64,000 nt of DNA from Streptoalloteichus hindustanus (lineage in GTDB: Bacteria > Actinomycetota > Actinomycetes > Mycobacteriales > Pseudonocardiaceae): the NCBI RefSeq assembly GCF_900129375.1, contig NZ_FQVN01000004.1, positions 248,001 to 312,000 of the forward strand. The letters are read 5' to 3'. Numbering within the stretch: the first letter of the stretch is position 1; each line of letters starts with the position of its first letter. Shown piece after piece: positions 53,141 to 61,773 of this stretch. The notes beneath the pieces were generated by a model. That model was given only the letters and a program-made list of their open reading frames with translations. It was not told the DNA's origin and did not search any database. The position numbers and the translations under genes are program-made.

Positions 53141-53262
53141 GGCTGTTTCCCTTCTGCCGCGCCGCACCGGGAGGAGCGACGTCGTTGGTGTCGCTCGTGT
53201 GACGGGCTGGTCCGCGAGGAGGAATCGGTCGGGCGACTGTGCCCTGCGTCACGCCTCCTGCG

Positions 53263-54324
53263 TCACGCCTCGATGTCCGACGGCGTCAGGGTCCGGCTCA
53301 GGCCGGCCGCGGGCAGCACTCCCGGGTCGAAGGTGGTGATCTCGGCGATCAGGCCGTCCTCGACGCGCAGGACGTCGATGTTGATCGCCGTGTGGTCCGG
53401 CTCGCCCGGGCGGCGCAGGTAGTTGGCCACGGCGGGCTGCCGGTTGACCGCGAGCGGGACGGCGTGCCAGTCGCCCCACGCCTGCTCGCCCAGCAGGACC
53501 GGGCGCCACATGTCCAGGATCGCCGCGCGGCCCTCGAAGACCAGGTGGGCGGGCGGCATGGTCTGGCGGGCGTCCTCGCGCAGCAGCGCGGCCAGCGCCG
53601 TCAGGTCCGCCTGGCGCGAGGCGTCGAGGTAGCGCCGCAGGAGGGCGCGCTCGTCGTCGGTGGGGGTGGTCGCCGCCGCCCAGTCCGCGCGCCGTTGCGG
53701 CAGGTGCTCCCGGAGGGTCGCGCGGGCGCGCTGGAGGGCGCTCTTGACGGAGGCGACGCTCAGCTCCAACGCCTCGGCCGTCTCCTGGGCGGGCCAGCCG
53801 GCGACGTCCCGCAGGATGAGGACCGCCCGTTGCCGGGGCGGGAGGTGCTGGATCGCCGCCAGGTAGGCGAGTTCGACGGTCTCCCGGGTGATCGCCGCCG
53901 CGTCCGGTTCGTCGCCGGCCGGCGCCGCCCTGTCCAGCAGGACGTCCGGATAGGGCTGGAGCCAGGTGACCTCGGCCAGCGAGGAGTGGGCCGCGCCGCC
54001 GGAGGTGTCCACCGGCACCGCGAGCTCGCGCGCGCGGGCCGGGCTGGCCAGGGTGTCCAGGCAGGCGTTGGTGGCGATCTTGTAGAGCCAGGCGCGGAAG
54101 GTCGCCCTGCCCTGGAAGTCCGCCCGCCTGCGCCAGGCGCGCAGGAGTGTCTCCTGCACCAGGTCCTCCGCGTCGGTGAACGACCCGAGCATCCGGTAGC
54201 AGTGCACCCGCAGCTCGTGCCGGTGGGTCTCGGCCAGTTCGGTGAACACCGCTTCGTCCCCGGCCCGGATCGCCTCCGCCGTCCGGTCCTCGGCCGCGCC
54301 CCGCCCGCTTTCCCGCACGCCCAC
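53263..54324 (-). CDS. ECF RNA polymerase sigma factor with C-terminal SnoaL-like domain
   Basis: 353 residues. Sigma region 2 is AGDEAVFTELAETHRHELRVHCYRMLGSFTDAEDLVQETLLRAW, region 4 is LPPRQRAVLILRDVAGWPAQETAEALELSVASVKSALQRAR. The remaining 130 residues form a SnoaL-like domain (RRYLDASRQADLTALAALL ... FDPGVLPAAGLSR), the layout of SigJ/ECF41-like or SigG-like factors, in which the C-terminal domain tunes activity in place of an anti-sigma factor. Start ATG/GTG at 54324. Probably controls its own neighbourhood. Confidence 0.88.
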   Translation of the reverse strand: MGVRESGRGAAEDRTAEAIRAGDEAVFTELAETHRHELRVHCYRMLGSFTDAEDLVQETLLRAWRRRADFQGRATFRAWLYKIATNACLDTLASPARARELAVPVDTSGGAAHSSLAEVTWLQPYPDVLLDRAAPAGDEPDAAAITRETVELAYLAAIQHLPPRQRAVLILRDVAGWPAQETAEALELSVASVKSALQRARATLREHLPQRRADWAAATTPTDDERALLRRYLDASRQADLTALAALLREDARQTMPPAHLVFEGRAAILDMWRPVLLGEQAWGDWHAVPLAVNRQPAVANYLRRPGEPDHTAINIDVLRVEDGLIAEITTFDPGVLPAAGLSRTLTPSDIEA

Positions 54325-54436
54325 AACGCCCCCACTCAGATGGCCGCCCGTCGCTGTCCTGAGCCGACGACAGTAATGCGAGCTGGTTGCGTTCCTGTCC
54401 AGCTGCCCGTGCCGCCGGGGCGTGAGTGGGCAGAGG

Positions 54437-54455
54437 ACTGTCTAGTGTGGACAGT
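54437..54455. promoter_or_regulatory. Dyad in divergent sigma/MarR region
   Basis: ACTGTC (54437-54442) and GACAGT (54450-54455) flank a TAGTGTG spacer. It lies in the 369-nt region between the sigma gene and the MarR gene, about 115 nt upstream of the sigma start. The rest of that region shows no gene. Confidence 0.4.
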
Positions 54456-54693
54456 TGCTGTCCCTCGCGGTGGTGTGCGGTTCGGTCCGAGGTCGGTCTG
54501 CCGTCCCGGTCCGGGTGGGGGAACGGTGGTCGCGCCGCGACCGGCTCCCGGGGTGATCGGGACACGTGGTCACCCCGCAGGGCGGGCGGTTGCTCCCACG
54601 AGCACCCGTATCCGCGTCGCCGGAGTCATCTCGGCTGCGGTTTCCGGCTGCGGTGTTCCCTGTGATGGTCCGTCCGCGCTGTAGCGTGGGCGC

Positions 54694-55107
54694 GTGGACG
54701 TCGGACAACTGCACCGACTGGGCAGGCGACTGGTCGAACTGTCCCACCAGGCATCCTGCGACTCCGGCGAACTGTCCCTGACCACCGGCGAGGCGGCCGT
54801 CCTGCAGGACGTGATCTCACACCCGGAGAGCTCGGTCAGCGAGATCGGCGACCGCACCGGTTTCGCGCAGAGCCACGTCTCCACCTGCGTCGCCCGGCTC
54901 AGGGACCGCCAGCTGGTCACCACCGCCACCGATCCGGCCGATCGGCGGCGCACCCGGGTTCGCGCCAGCGACGGCACCATCGTGGCGGTCTCGCAGCGCG
55001 GCGACCACGGCGTCGACGGCGTGCTCGGTGCGGTGGTGGGCGATCCCGACAAGGCGCGGCGCGTGGCCGCGCTCCTCGACGAACTCGCCCACCTCCTCCT
55101 GCCCTGA
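54694..55107 (+). CDS. MarR family regulator
   Basis: 137 residues. Winged helix: LTTGEAAVLQDVISHPESSVSEIGDRTGFAQSHVSTCVARLRDRQLV and the wing TTATDPADRRRTRV. GTG 54694 sits exactly six bases after TAGCGT (54682-54687), so leaderless. Reads as a single-gene unit; target unknown. Confidence 0.88.
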   Translation: MDVGQLHRLGRRLVELSHQASCDSGELSLTTGEAAVLQDVISHPESSVSEIGDRTGFAQSHVSTCVARLRDRQLVTTATDPADRRRTRVRASDGTIVAVSQRGDHGVDGVLGAVVGDPDKARRVAALLDELAHLLLP

Positions 55108-55151
55108 GCGCGGAGCCGGTCGGCTTCCCCGGCGTCGTCGGGTCGGGGGAA

Positions 55152-55197
55152 GACTTAAGTCACGCGATTGACTTGTTGGGGAGCGCCCGGGCAGAGT
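55152..55197 (+). promoter_or_regulatory. Promoter with TetR-type operator for the P450 operon
   Basis: GACTTAAGTC (55152-55161) and AAGTCA-CGCGAT-TGACTT (55157-55174) give three overlapping half-sites. TTGACT (55168-55173) and CAGAGT (55192-55197), 18 nt apart, form the promoter, so the operator overlaps the -35. Likely autoregulation by the TetR protein. Confidence 0.65.
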
Positions 55198-55292
55198 GAT
55201 CATGGAACCCGCACGGCGAGGGAGGTTCCGGTGATCCAGGGCGACGCGGACCACCAGTCGCGCCACCCGGTTCCCGCCGGTGCACAGGTGCG

Positions 55293-55967
55293 ATGGTGAG
55301 AACGGTGGACGGGACCGCGAACCGGACCGCACGGGCGGAGCGGGCGGAGCTCACCCGGGAGCTGATCCTGACCGCGGCGGAGCGGATGTTCGCCGAGCAC
55401 GGCGTGTTCGCGGTGTCCAACCGGCAGGTCAGCGAGGCCGCCGGACAGGGCAACAACACAGCCGTCGGCTACCACTTCGGCACCAAGGCCGACCTGGTGC
55501 GGGCGATCATCCGCCGGCACTCCGGGCGGATCGAGGAGATCCGGCAGCGGATGGTCGCCGAGATCGGCGACGGCGCGGAGCTGCGGGACTGGGTGGCCTG
55601 CCTGGTGCGGCCCCTCGCCGAGCACCTGGCCGCGCTGGGCAGCCCGACCTGGTTCGCCCGGTTCGGCGCGCAGCTGCTGACCGACCCCGCGCTGCGCCCG
55701 ATCATGGTCGAGGAGGCGTTGTCGTCCCCGTCGCTGATGCGGATCGTGGACGGGCTGCAGCGCTGCCTTCCCGACCTGCCGGCCGAGGTGCGCGCCGAGC
55801 GGGCCGCGATGGCTCGGCAACTGCTGGTGCACATGGTCGCCGAGCGGGAACGCGCCCTCGCCGAGGGCGCCCCCACGCCCAGGGCCAGCTGGCACGACGC
55901 CGCGACCGGACTGGTCGACGCGCTCGTCGGAATGTGGCTGGCGCCTGTCTCCACCCCGCACGACTAG
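55293..55967 (+). CDS. TetR family regulator of the P450 operon
   Basis: 224 residues. HTH: TRELILTAAERMFAEHGVFAVSNRQVSEAAGQGNNTAVGYHFGTKADLV. ATG 55293 overlaps a 22-codon upstream frame (GTG 55231-TGA 55299) that has its own strong GGAGG, so translation may be coupled through a tiny leader peptide. First gene of a four-gene unit with ferredoxin, ferredoxin reductase and P450, and presumably senses the P450 substrate. Confidence 0.9.
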   Translation: MVRTVDGTANRTARAERAELTRELILTAAERMFAEHGVFAVSNRQVSEAAGQGNNTAVGYHFGTKADLVRAIIRRHSGRIEEIRQRMVAEIGDGAELRDWVACLVRPLAEHLAALGSPTWFARFGAQLLTDPALRPIMVEEALSSPSLMRIVDGLQRCLPDLPAEVRAERAAMARQLLVHMVAERERALAEGAPTPRASWHDAATGLVDALVGMWLAPVSTPHD

Positions 55968-55980
55968 AGGAGCGACAACC

Positions 55981-56181
55981 ATGAAGGTCGCGGTGGACCA
56001 GGACCGGTGCTGCGGCGCAGGCGCCTGCGTGCTGCTCGCCCCGGACGTGTTCGACCAGCGGGACGACGACGGGGTCGTGGTCCTGCTCGACGGGCAGCCA
56101 CCCGAGGAACTCCACGCGCTCGTGGGGGAGGCCGCGGCCGCGTGCCCGGGTGCGGCGATCTCGCTGGGCGGGACCGCGTGA
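55981..56181 (+). CDS. 3Fe-4S ferredoxin, P450 redox partner
   Basis: 66 residues. VDQDRCCGAGACVLLAPDVFDQ and the distal AAAACPGAAISL give the Cys pattern C-x2-(G/A)-x2-C ... CP of single-cluster 3Fe-4S ferredoxins that feed actinobacterial P450s. ATG 55981 behind GAGGAG; its stop overlaps the reductase GTG. Confidence 0.93.
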   Translation: MKVAVDQDRCCGAGACVLLAPDVFDQRDDDGVVVLLDGQPPEELHALVGEAAAACPGAAISLGGTA

Positions 56182-57365
56182 GCGCGCCGGGCCACGTTCT
56201 GGTGGTCGGCGCGTCGGCCTCCGGTCTGTCCACCGCGGAAGCGTTGCGCCGCAAGGGATACCAGAACCGGCTGACCGTGTTGGGCGCCGAACCGCACCTG
56301 CCCTACGACCGGCCGCCGCTGTCCAAACAGGTCCTTGCGGGCCTGTGGTCGCCGGAGCGCGTCCAACTCCGCCAGCCGGCCGCGCTGTCCACACTGGACG
56401 CCGAGTTCCTCCTCGACGACCCGGCGACGCGCCTGGACGTCGCGGAACGCGCCGTCCACACCGCGTCCGGGCGGGTCCTGACCGCGGACGTCGTGGTGGT
56501 GGCCACCGGGCTGCGGCCTCGGGTTCTGCCCGGGCAGGCTGGTCTTCGCGGTGTGCACGTGCTCCGCACGCTCGACGACGCGCTGGCGCTTCGCTCGGCG
56601 CTGCTGTCTTGCTCGCGGCTCGTGGTGGTCGGGGACGGTGTGCTCGGCGCGGAGATCGCCGCGACCGCGCGCGGGATGGGTGTGGCGGTCACGCTGGCCG
56701 GGCCGCAACCGGCGCCGTTGGCCGCGCAGCTCGGCCCGCTGGCAGCGGGTCTGCTGGGCGAACTGCACGCCGAGAACGGAGTGGACCTGCGGCTCGGCGC
56801 GGCCGTCACCGGGCTGACCGAGCGGGACGGCGACGTCACCGGGGTGTGCCTGGCGGACGGCGAGACGCTGCCGGCCGACCTCGTCGTCGTGGCGCTGGGC
56901 GCGGCACCGGTGACGGAGTGGCTCGCGGACAGCGGGCTCACCCTCGACAACGGACTGGTCTGCGACTCCCGCTGCCGCGCGGCGGAGGGGGTCTACGGCG
57001 TCGGCGACGTCGCCCGCTGGCACCACGAGACGCTGGACACCGTGCTGCGACTGGAGAACCGGACCAACGCCGTCGAACAGGCGGGCGTTGTCGCCGGCAA
57101 CATCCTCGGCGAGGACCGGCCCTACACGCCCGTCCCGTACTTCTGGACCGACCAGTTCGACGCCAAGGTCCACGTGCACGGGATCCCGCGCGCGGACGCC
57201 GAAGTGTCCATTGTGGAGGGTTCGACGGCCGACCGCCGCTTCGTCGCCACCTACCACCGGGACGGCGCGGTCGTCGGGGTGCTCGGCTGGAACATGCCCA
57301 AGCAAGCCCGTCTGCGCCGACGGGAGCTCGTCGCGAATTCGGCACTCGTGGAGGGAAAACCATGA
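56178..57365 (+). CDS. NAD(P)H-dependent ferredoxin reductase (FAD)
   Basis: 395 residues from GTG 56178. FAD-binding LVVGASASGLSTAEALRRKGY, PYDRPPLSKQ, second dinucleotide fold LVVVGDGVLGAEIAATARGMG and the VYGVGDVARWHH segment, as in putidaredoxin-reductase-like enzymes. Electron flow NAD(P)H to this protein to ferredoxin to P450 is expected, given order and 4-nt overlaps. Confidence 0.93.
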   Translation: MSAPGHVLVVGASASGLSTAEALRRKGYQNRLTVLGAEPHLPYDRPPLSKQVLAGLWSPERVQLRQPAALSTLDAEFLLDDPATRLDVAERAVHTASGRVLTADVVVVATGLRPRVLPGQAGLRGVHVLRTLDDALALRSALLSCSRLVVVGDGVLGAEIAATARGMGVAVTLAGPQPAPLAAQLGPLAAGLLGELHAENGVDLRLGAAVTGLTERDGDVTGVCLADGETLPADLVVVALGAAPVTEWLADSGLTLDNGLVCDSRCRAAEGVYGVGDVARWHHETLDTVLRLENRTNAVEQAGVVAGNILGEDRPYTPVPYFWTDQFDAKVHVHGIPRADAEVSIVEGSTADRRFVATYHRDGAVVGVLGWNMPKQARLRRRELVANSALVEGKP

Positions 57366-58582
57366 CCAACACGACCGAGTCGGCAACGGACCAGGAGCAG
57401 CCGCTGGCGATTCCCGCCGCCAGGGCCGCGGGATGCCCCTTCGACCCGCCGCCCGCCCTGCGCGCACTGGGGGAGCGGACCCGGCTGGCGCGGGTCCGGC
57501 TGTTCGACGGCAGCACCCCCTGGCTGGTGACCCGCCACGCCGACCAGCGGGCGCTGTTGGCCGACCCGAGGATCAGCTCCGACATCACCCGGCCAGGCTT
57601 TCCCAGCTCCGTGCCCGTCCAACAGGCGCGTATCGGCTTCATCTTCATGGACGACCCCGAGCACGCCCGGCTCCGGCGGATGGTGACCGCGCCGTTCACG
57701 CTCCGCCGGGTGGCGGCCCTGCGCCCGGCCGTCCAGAAGATCGTGGACGACCTCGTCGACGAGCTGCTGGCCGGGCCGCGGCCGGTGGACCTCGTGCAGG
57801 CGTTCGCGCTCCCGGTGCCCTCCCTGGTGATCTGCGAACTCCTCGGCGTGCCCTACGCCGACCACGACTTCTTCCAGGTCCACAGCGCGGTCCTCATCAA
57901 CCGGGAGACCACGCTGGAGGAGCGGAGGGAGGCCAGCGACCGGCTGTTCGGCTACCTGGAGCGGCTGGTGGGCGACAAGCTCGACCACCCCGGCGACGAC
58001 CTGCTGTCCGGGCTCGCCGTACGGGTCAGCGACGGCGAGCTGACCAGGGAGGAGGCGGCCCAGATCGGGGTGCTCATGCTGGTCGCCGGGCACGAGACCA
58101 CCGCGAACATGATCGCCCTGGGCACGCTCGCCCTGCTCGAACACCCCGACCAGCTCGCCCTGCTGCAGCAGTCCGACGACCCGGGCCTGGTCGCCTCGGC
58201 CGTCGAGGAACTGTTGCGGTACCTGGACATCACGCACAACGGACGGCGCCGCGTGGCGCTGGCCGACATCGAGATCGCCGGCCAGGTCATCCGCGCCGGC
58301 GAGGGCGTCGTTCTCGCCAACGACATCGCCGACCGGGACCCCGACGTCTTCCCGGACCCCGACCGGCTGGACCTCCGGCGCGACACCCGCCGGCACCTGG
58401 CGTTCGGGTTCGGCGTGCACCAGTGCCTCGGCCAACAACTGGCCCGGATGGAGCTGCAGGTCGTCTACGGCACGCTCTACCGGCGCATCCCCACGCTGCG
58501 GCTGGCCACGACGCTGGACCAGATCCCGTTCAAGCACGACGGCTCGGTCTACGGCGTCTACGAGCTGCCCGTCACCTGGTGA
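57362..58582 (+). CDS. Cytochrome P450 (class I, CYP105/107-like)
   Basis: 406 residues. I-helix [17 protein letters not shown], ExxR in EELLRYLD, heme loop [13 protein letters not shown] with the Cys ligand. Canonical throughout, unlike the P450 at 21410. ATG 57362 overlaps the reductase stop. A self-contained monooxygenase cassette under TetR control. Its end overlaps the remnant of an ABC ATPase on the other strand. Confidence 0.93.
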   Translation: MTNTTESATDQEQPLAIPAARAAGCPFDPPPALRALGERTRLARVRLFDGSTPWLVTRHADQRALLADPRISSDITRPGFPSSVPVQQARIGFIFMDDPEHARLRRMVTAPFTLRRVAALRPAVQKIVDDLVDELLAGPRPVDLVQAFALPVPSLVICELLGVPYADHDFFQVHSAVLINRETTLEERREASDRLFGYLERLVGDKLDHPGDDLLSGLAVRVSDGELTREEAAQIGVLMLVAGHETTANMIALGTLALLEHPDQLALLQQSDDPGLVASAVEELLRYLDITHNGRRRVALADIEIAGQVIRAGEGVVLANDIADRDPDVFPDPDRLDLRRDTRRHLAFGFGVHQCLGQQLARMELQVVYGTLYRRIPTLRLATTLDQIPFKHDGSVYGVYELPVTW

Positions 58583-58995
58583 CCGCGGGAGCGGTGGCGG
58601 GCGCCACGCCCGCCACCGCACAGGAGCAGCCCGGCGAGGCGCGCCAGACCCGCACCAGGAGACCCTGGCGTCACCGCTCCAGGGCGAAGGGTTCGGCGGG
58701 GGGAAGGGCCAGGAAGCAGGGCATGCGGGCCGGGCGGCCGGCCAGGTGCGGAGCCGCTGATCTCGACGCCGCCCAGCAGGACCCGCCCCCGCGTGGGGCG
58801 GTCGAGCCCCGCCGCGCACTGCAGCAACGTCGTCTTGCCCGACCCCGACGGACCCGTGATCACCGTGAACGAGCCGCGCGGGAACACCAGGTCGACCGCG
58901 TCGAGCGCGACCACCTGGTGGGGACGCTGCCCGTGGACCTTGGTGAGCCCCACCACCGCGACCGCCTCGTGCGGTACGGCTGTTTCCTTTGCCAT
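58558..58995 (-). pseudogene. Truncated ABC transporter ATPase (MacB/LolD-like)
   Basis: The first 80 residues are a normal ABC N-terminus ([21 protein letters not shown], Walker [29 protein letters not shown]). After about position 58750 the sequence loses all similarity; signature, Walker B and permease are missing. A clear remnant, with the start intact behind GGCAAAGG-type sequence. The two-component system next door may once have controlled it. Confidence 0.85.
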
Positions 58996-59141
58996 GGAAC
59001 GAGAAAACCGTCAGCACGCGATCAGCGCACTGGCCCTCGTTCGACTCGCGGGGTAGAGCTGCTCCACCCCCGACCGGGAGCCAGCTCCCGTGCCCCGCCG
59101 CGCCGACGGCCTCTACCGTGGCCACGGGAGGGAGTTGGGAC

Positions 59142-60401
59142 TTGCACGCGGAACAGACATGGCGCCCCCTGAGATCGCTGGCCTCGGCCCGCCCGTGGCG
59201 CTGCCTCGCCTACCTCGCCTCCGGCGTCCCGGTCGGGGTGCTGTGCCTGGTCGTCATCGCCGTCCTGGGCGGCGCGGGGGTGCTGCTGCTGCCGGTGCTG
59301 GTCGGCGTGGTGCCACTCGTGCTGCTGTGCCTGCTCGGCGCCCCGGTGGCCCGGGTGGAACGGGCTCGGCTGCGCTGGGTGGACCCGGCGCCGGTGGTGG
59401 CGGGCGACCGGGCCCCGGCCTCCGACGCGCTCCGCCGCGCGCGGGCGCGGCTGCGGGAGCCGGCGACCTGGCGGGAGTTCGCCCACGCGCTGCTGCTGGC
59501 GACCGTGCTGTGGCCGGTCGACCTGCTCGTGGTGGCGACGGCGGTGCTGCCGGTCGTGGCGCTGCTCGCGCCCCTGCTGGTGGCGGTGCTGCCGGCCGAC
59601 GCCGTGCCCGCCGGAAAGGTGTTGGCCGACAACGGGTTGCTGTGGATGACCGTCCCCGTCGGGCTGGTCGCGCTGGTGGCCGCGGTCCCCGTCGTCACCC
59701 TCGTCGGGCTCGGCAGGGCGCGGCTCGCCAGGGCGTTGCTGTCCACCCACCGCGCCACCGACACCACCGAGCTGGTGGAGGTGCGGCGCTCACGAGCGCG
59801 CATGGTGGATCGCCACGAGGCCGAACGCCGACGGATCGAACGCGACCTCCACGACGGCGCGCAGCAGCGGCTGACCTCGGTCGCGATGCTGCTGGGCCTC
59901 GCCAGGGCACAACTCGGTCCGCAGCACCCGGTGACCGGGCTGGTCGGCAAGGCGCACACGGAGGTCAGCGCCGCGTTGGCCGAGCTCCGCGACCTGATCC
60001 ACGGCATCCACCCCAGAATCCTGGCCGACCGGGGCCTGGACGCGGCGCTGGGCGAGTTGGCCGACCGGTGCGCCGTGCCGGTGCGGGTGGACGCCACCGT
60101 CGGCGGCAGGCTGCCGGACTCGGTGGAGAGCGCGGCGTACTACGGGGTGAGCGAGGCGTTGACGAACGTGGTGAAGCACAGCGGTGCGCGGCGAGCCGAG
60201 GTCCGCGCCCGGTACGAGGGCGGTGTGCTGCGGGTGGAGGTCCGCGACGACGGCAGGGGCGGAGCCGACCCGTCGAGGGGCGGTGGGTTGACCGGCCTCG
60301 CGGACCGGGCGGCGGCCGTCGGCGGTACCCTCGCGCTGGCCAGCCCGGAGGGTGGGCCCACGCGGCTGCGGGCGACCATCCCGTGCGAGCCCGCGCCGTG
60401 A
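59142..60401 (+). CDS. Two-component sensor histidine kinase (HisKA_3)
   Basis: About 419 residues from TTG 59142 (GGAGGGAG upstream). Several membrane helices in the first 230 residues, then the dimerisation/phosphoacceptor block EAERRRIERDLHDGAQQRLTSVAMLL with the His, and HATPase motifs EALTNVVKHSGAR, VEVRDDGRGG and GGGLTGLADRAAAVGG. NarL-type kinase paired with the response regulator by a GTGA overlap. Signal unknown. Confidence 0.88.
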   Translation: MHAEQTWRPLRSLASARPWRCLAYLASGVPVGVLCLVVIAVLGGAGVLLLPVLVGVVPLVLLCLLGAPVARVERARLRWVDPAPVVAGDRAPASDALRRARARLREPATWREFAHALLLATVLWPVDLLVVATAVLPVVALLAPLLVAVLPADAVPAGKVLADNGLLWMTVPVGLVALVAAVPVVTLVGLGRARLARALLSTHRATDTTELVEVRRSRARMVDRHEAERRRIERDLHDGAQQRLTSVAMLLGLARAQLGPQHPVTGLVGKAHTEVSAALAELRDLIHGIHPRILADRGLDAALGELADRCAVPVRVDATVGGRLPDSVESAAYYGVSEALTNVVKHSGARRAEVRARYEGGVLRVEVRDDGRGGADPSRGGGLTGLADRAAAVGGTLALASPEGGPTRLRATIPCEPAP

Positions 60402-61057
60402 CCCGGCTGCGGATCGTGGTGGCCGAGGACTCCGTGCTGCTGCGCGAGGGGCTGGTGCGGATCCTGGAGTTCCACGGCCACGAGGTGGTCGGTCAGGTCG
60501 GCACGGCCGTGGAGCTGCTCGCCGCCGCGCGGGAGCTGACGCCGGACCTGGTGATCACCGACGTCCGGATGCCGCCGGGCAACAGCGACGAGGGCCTGCG
60601 CGCGGCGCTGGAGCTGCGCGCGGAACACGCCGACCTGCCGGTGCTGGTGCTCAGCCAGTACGTCGAGCAGACCTACGCGGCGGAGCTGCTCAGCTCGGAC
60701 TCCGCCAGCGTCGGCTACCTGCTCAAGGACCGGGTCGGCGACATCGAGGTGCTGGCGGCCGCGGTGCGGCAGGTCGCCCTCGGCGGCACCGTCATCGATC
60801 CGCAGGTGGTGCGGCAGCTGCTCGCCCGCAACCGGGAACGGCCCACCCTGGCGCGGCTCACCGCCCGCGAGCGGCAGGTGCTGGACCTGATGGCGCAGGG
60901 CCAGAGCAACGCGGCGATCGCCGCGAACCTCTCGGTCAGCGAGGCGGCCGTGGCCAAGCACATCGGCAACGTGTTCGACAAGCTCGACCTCGCCGTCGCG
61001 CCCGACATCCACCGCAGGGTGCTGGCCGTGCTCACCTACCTGCGCGAGACATCCTGA
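60398..61057 (+). CDS. NarL/FixJ-type response regulator
   Basis: 219 residues from GTG 60398. Receiver with acidic pair AED, phosphoacceptor Asp in LVITDVRMPP, Ser in VLVLSQY and Lys in GYLLKDRVG; C-terminal LuxR HTH LTARERQVLDLMAQGQSNAAIAANLSVSEAAVAKHIGNVFDKL. Output of the adjacent kinase; such pairs often control a neighbouring ABC exporter, here decayed. Confidence 0.92.
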   Translation: MTRLRIVVAEDSVLLREGLVRILEFHGHEVVGQVGTAVELLAAARELTPDLVITDVRMPPGNSDEGLRAALELRAEHADLPVLVLSQYVEQTYAAELLSSDSASVGYLLKDRVGDIEVLAAAVRQVALGGTVIDPQVVRQLLARNRERPTLARLTARERQVLDLMAQGQSNAAIAANLSVSEAAVAKHIGNVFDKLDLAVAPDIHRRVLAVLTYLRETS

Positions 61058-61229
61058 CCGGACCCGTCGGCGCCACGCCGGAGCTGGTCGCGGCAACCGT
61101 TCCCTGGCACGATGGCTGACCTGACCGGAATCACCTGGTGTGGCACGAGTTCCGGTCCGCCTCTCGTCGGATCGGACCCGCGCCCGAGACCAGGAACACC
61201 TGTGATCAGGGAAGGCCGACGAAGCGCTC

Positions 61230-61706
61230 ATGTCATCCTTACGCGACTCCCTGGACGACGTGGTCGAGGTCGAGAGCTCGGTTTTCGGCCTCATGGACGT
61301 GGATGTCGCCGGCTGCCCCGAGCCGTGGCCGCAGGGCGTCCTGCCCGACGCTGACCTCGTCCTCGTCCGCCCCAACCGGGTCGACTTCCGCAGCTCGGCG
61401 TCGTTCCACTGGGCCGACGTCCGCATGGAGCTGTGGGACGGGCCGCCACCGGCGCGGGGCGGGGAGTGGGAACAGGACGACGAGGTCGAGGTCGGCCTCA
61501 GCAGCGGCGTGGTCCAACTGTGGGCGCTGACCGGCGGCGGATCACCCCGCACGTTCGCGCTGGGGCGGCCCCGCTGGGTCTACCGGCTCCGGGTCAGCAG
61601 CCAGGGTCGGGACGACGCGGCCACCCAGCACTGGCAGGGTGGCGTGGTGCCGAACGGGACCGAGCGGCACCTCCTCCAGTTCTGGCCGGTGCGACCCGCC
61701 GACTGA
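61230..61706 (+). CDS. Hypothetical protein, 158 residues
   Basis: Not recognised. Acidic and beta-rich with ELWDGPPPARGGEWEQDDEVEVGLSSG and RWVYRLRVSSQGR; no signal or membrane segment. It looks like the small immunity or DUF-type cytosolic proteins common in actinomycetes but no family can be named. ATG 61230. Ends at a long palindromic terminator. Confidence 0.6.
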   Translation: MSSLRDSLDDVVEVESSVFGLMDVDVAGCPEPWPQGVLPDADLVLVRPNRVDFRSSASFHWADVRMELWDGPPPARGGEWEQDDEVEVGLSSGVVQLWALTGGGSPRTFALGRPRWVYRLRVSSQGRDDAATQHWQGGVVPNGTERHLLQFWPVRPAD

Positions 61707-61718
61707 CCGCGCGGACAC

Positions 61719-61756
61719 GCCGAAGGCGGGTGACCGGCCGGTCACCCGCCTTCGGC
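61719..61756. terminator. 38-bp perfect palindrome, bidirectional terminator
   Basis: GCCGAAGGCGGGTGACCGG followed directly by its reverse complement. It lies between the convergent genes ending at 61706 and 61774 and would terminate both. Confidence 0.88.
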
Positions 61757-61773
61757 CGCGCGAGACCGCGCCG

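Noticed and set aside
55231-55299. 22-codon ORF before the TetR gene as an independent gene
   Set aside because: It has a good ribosome site but no recognisable product; treated as a possible coupling leader of the TetR gene.
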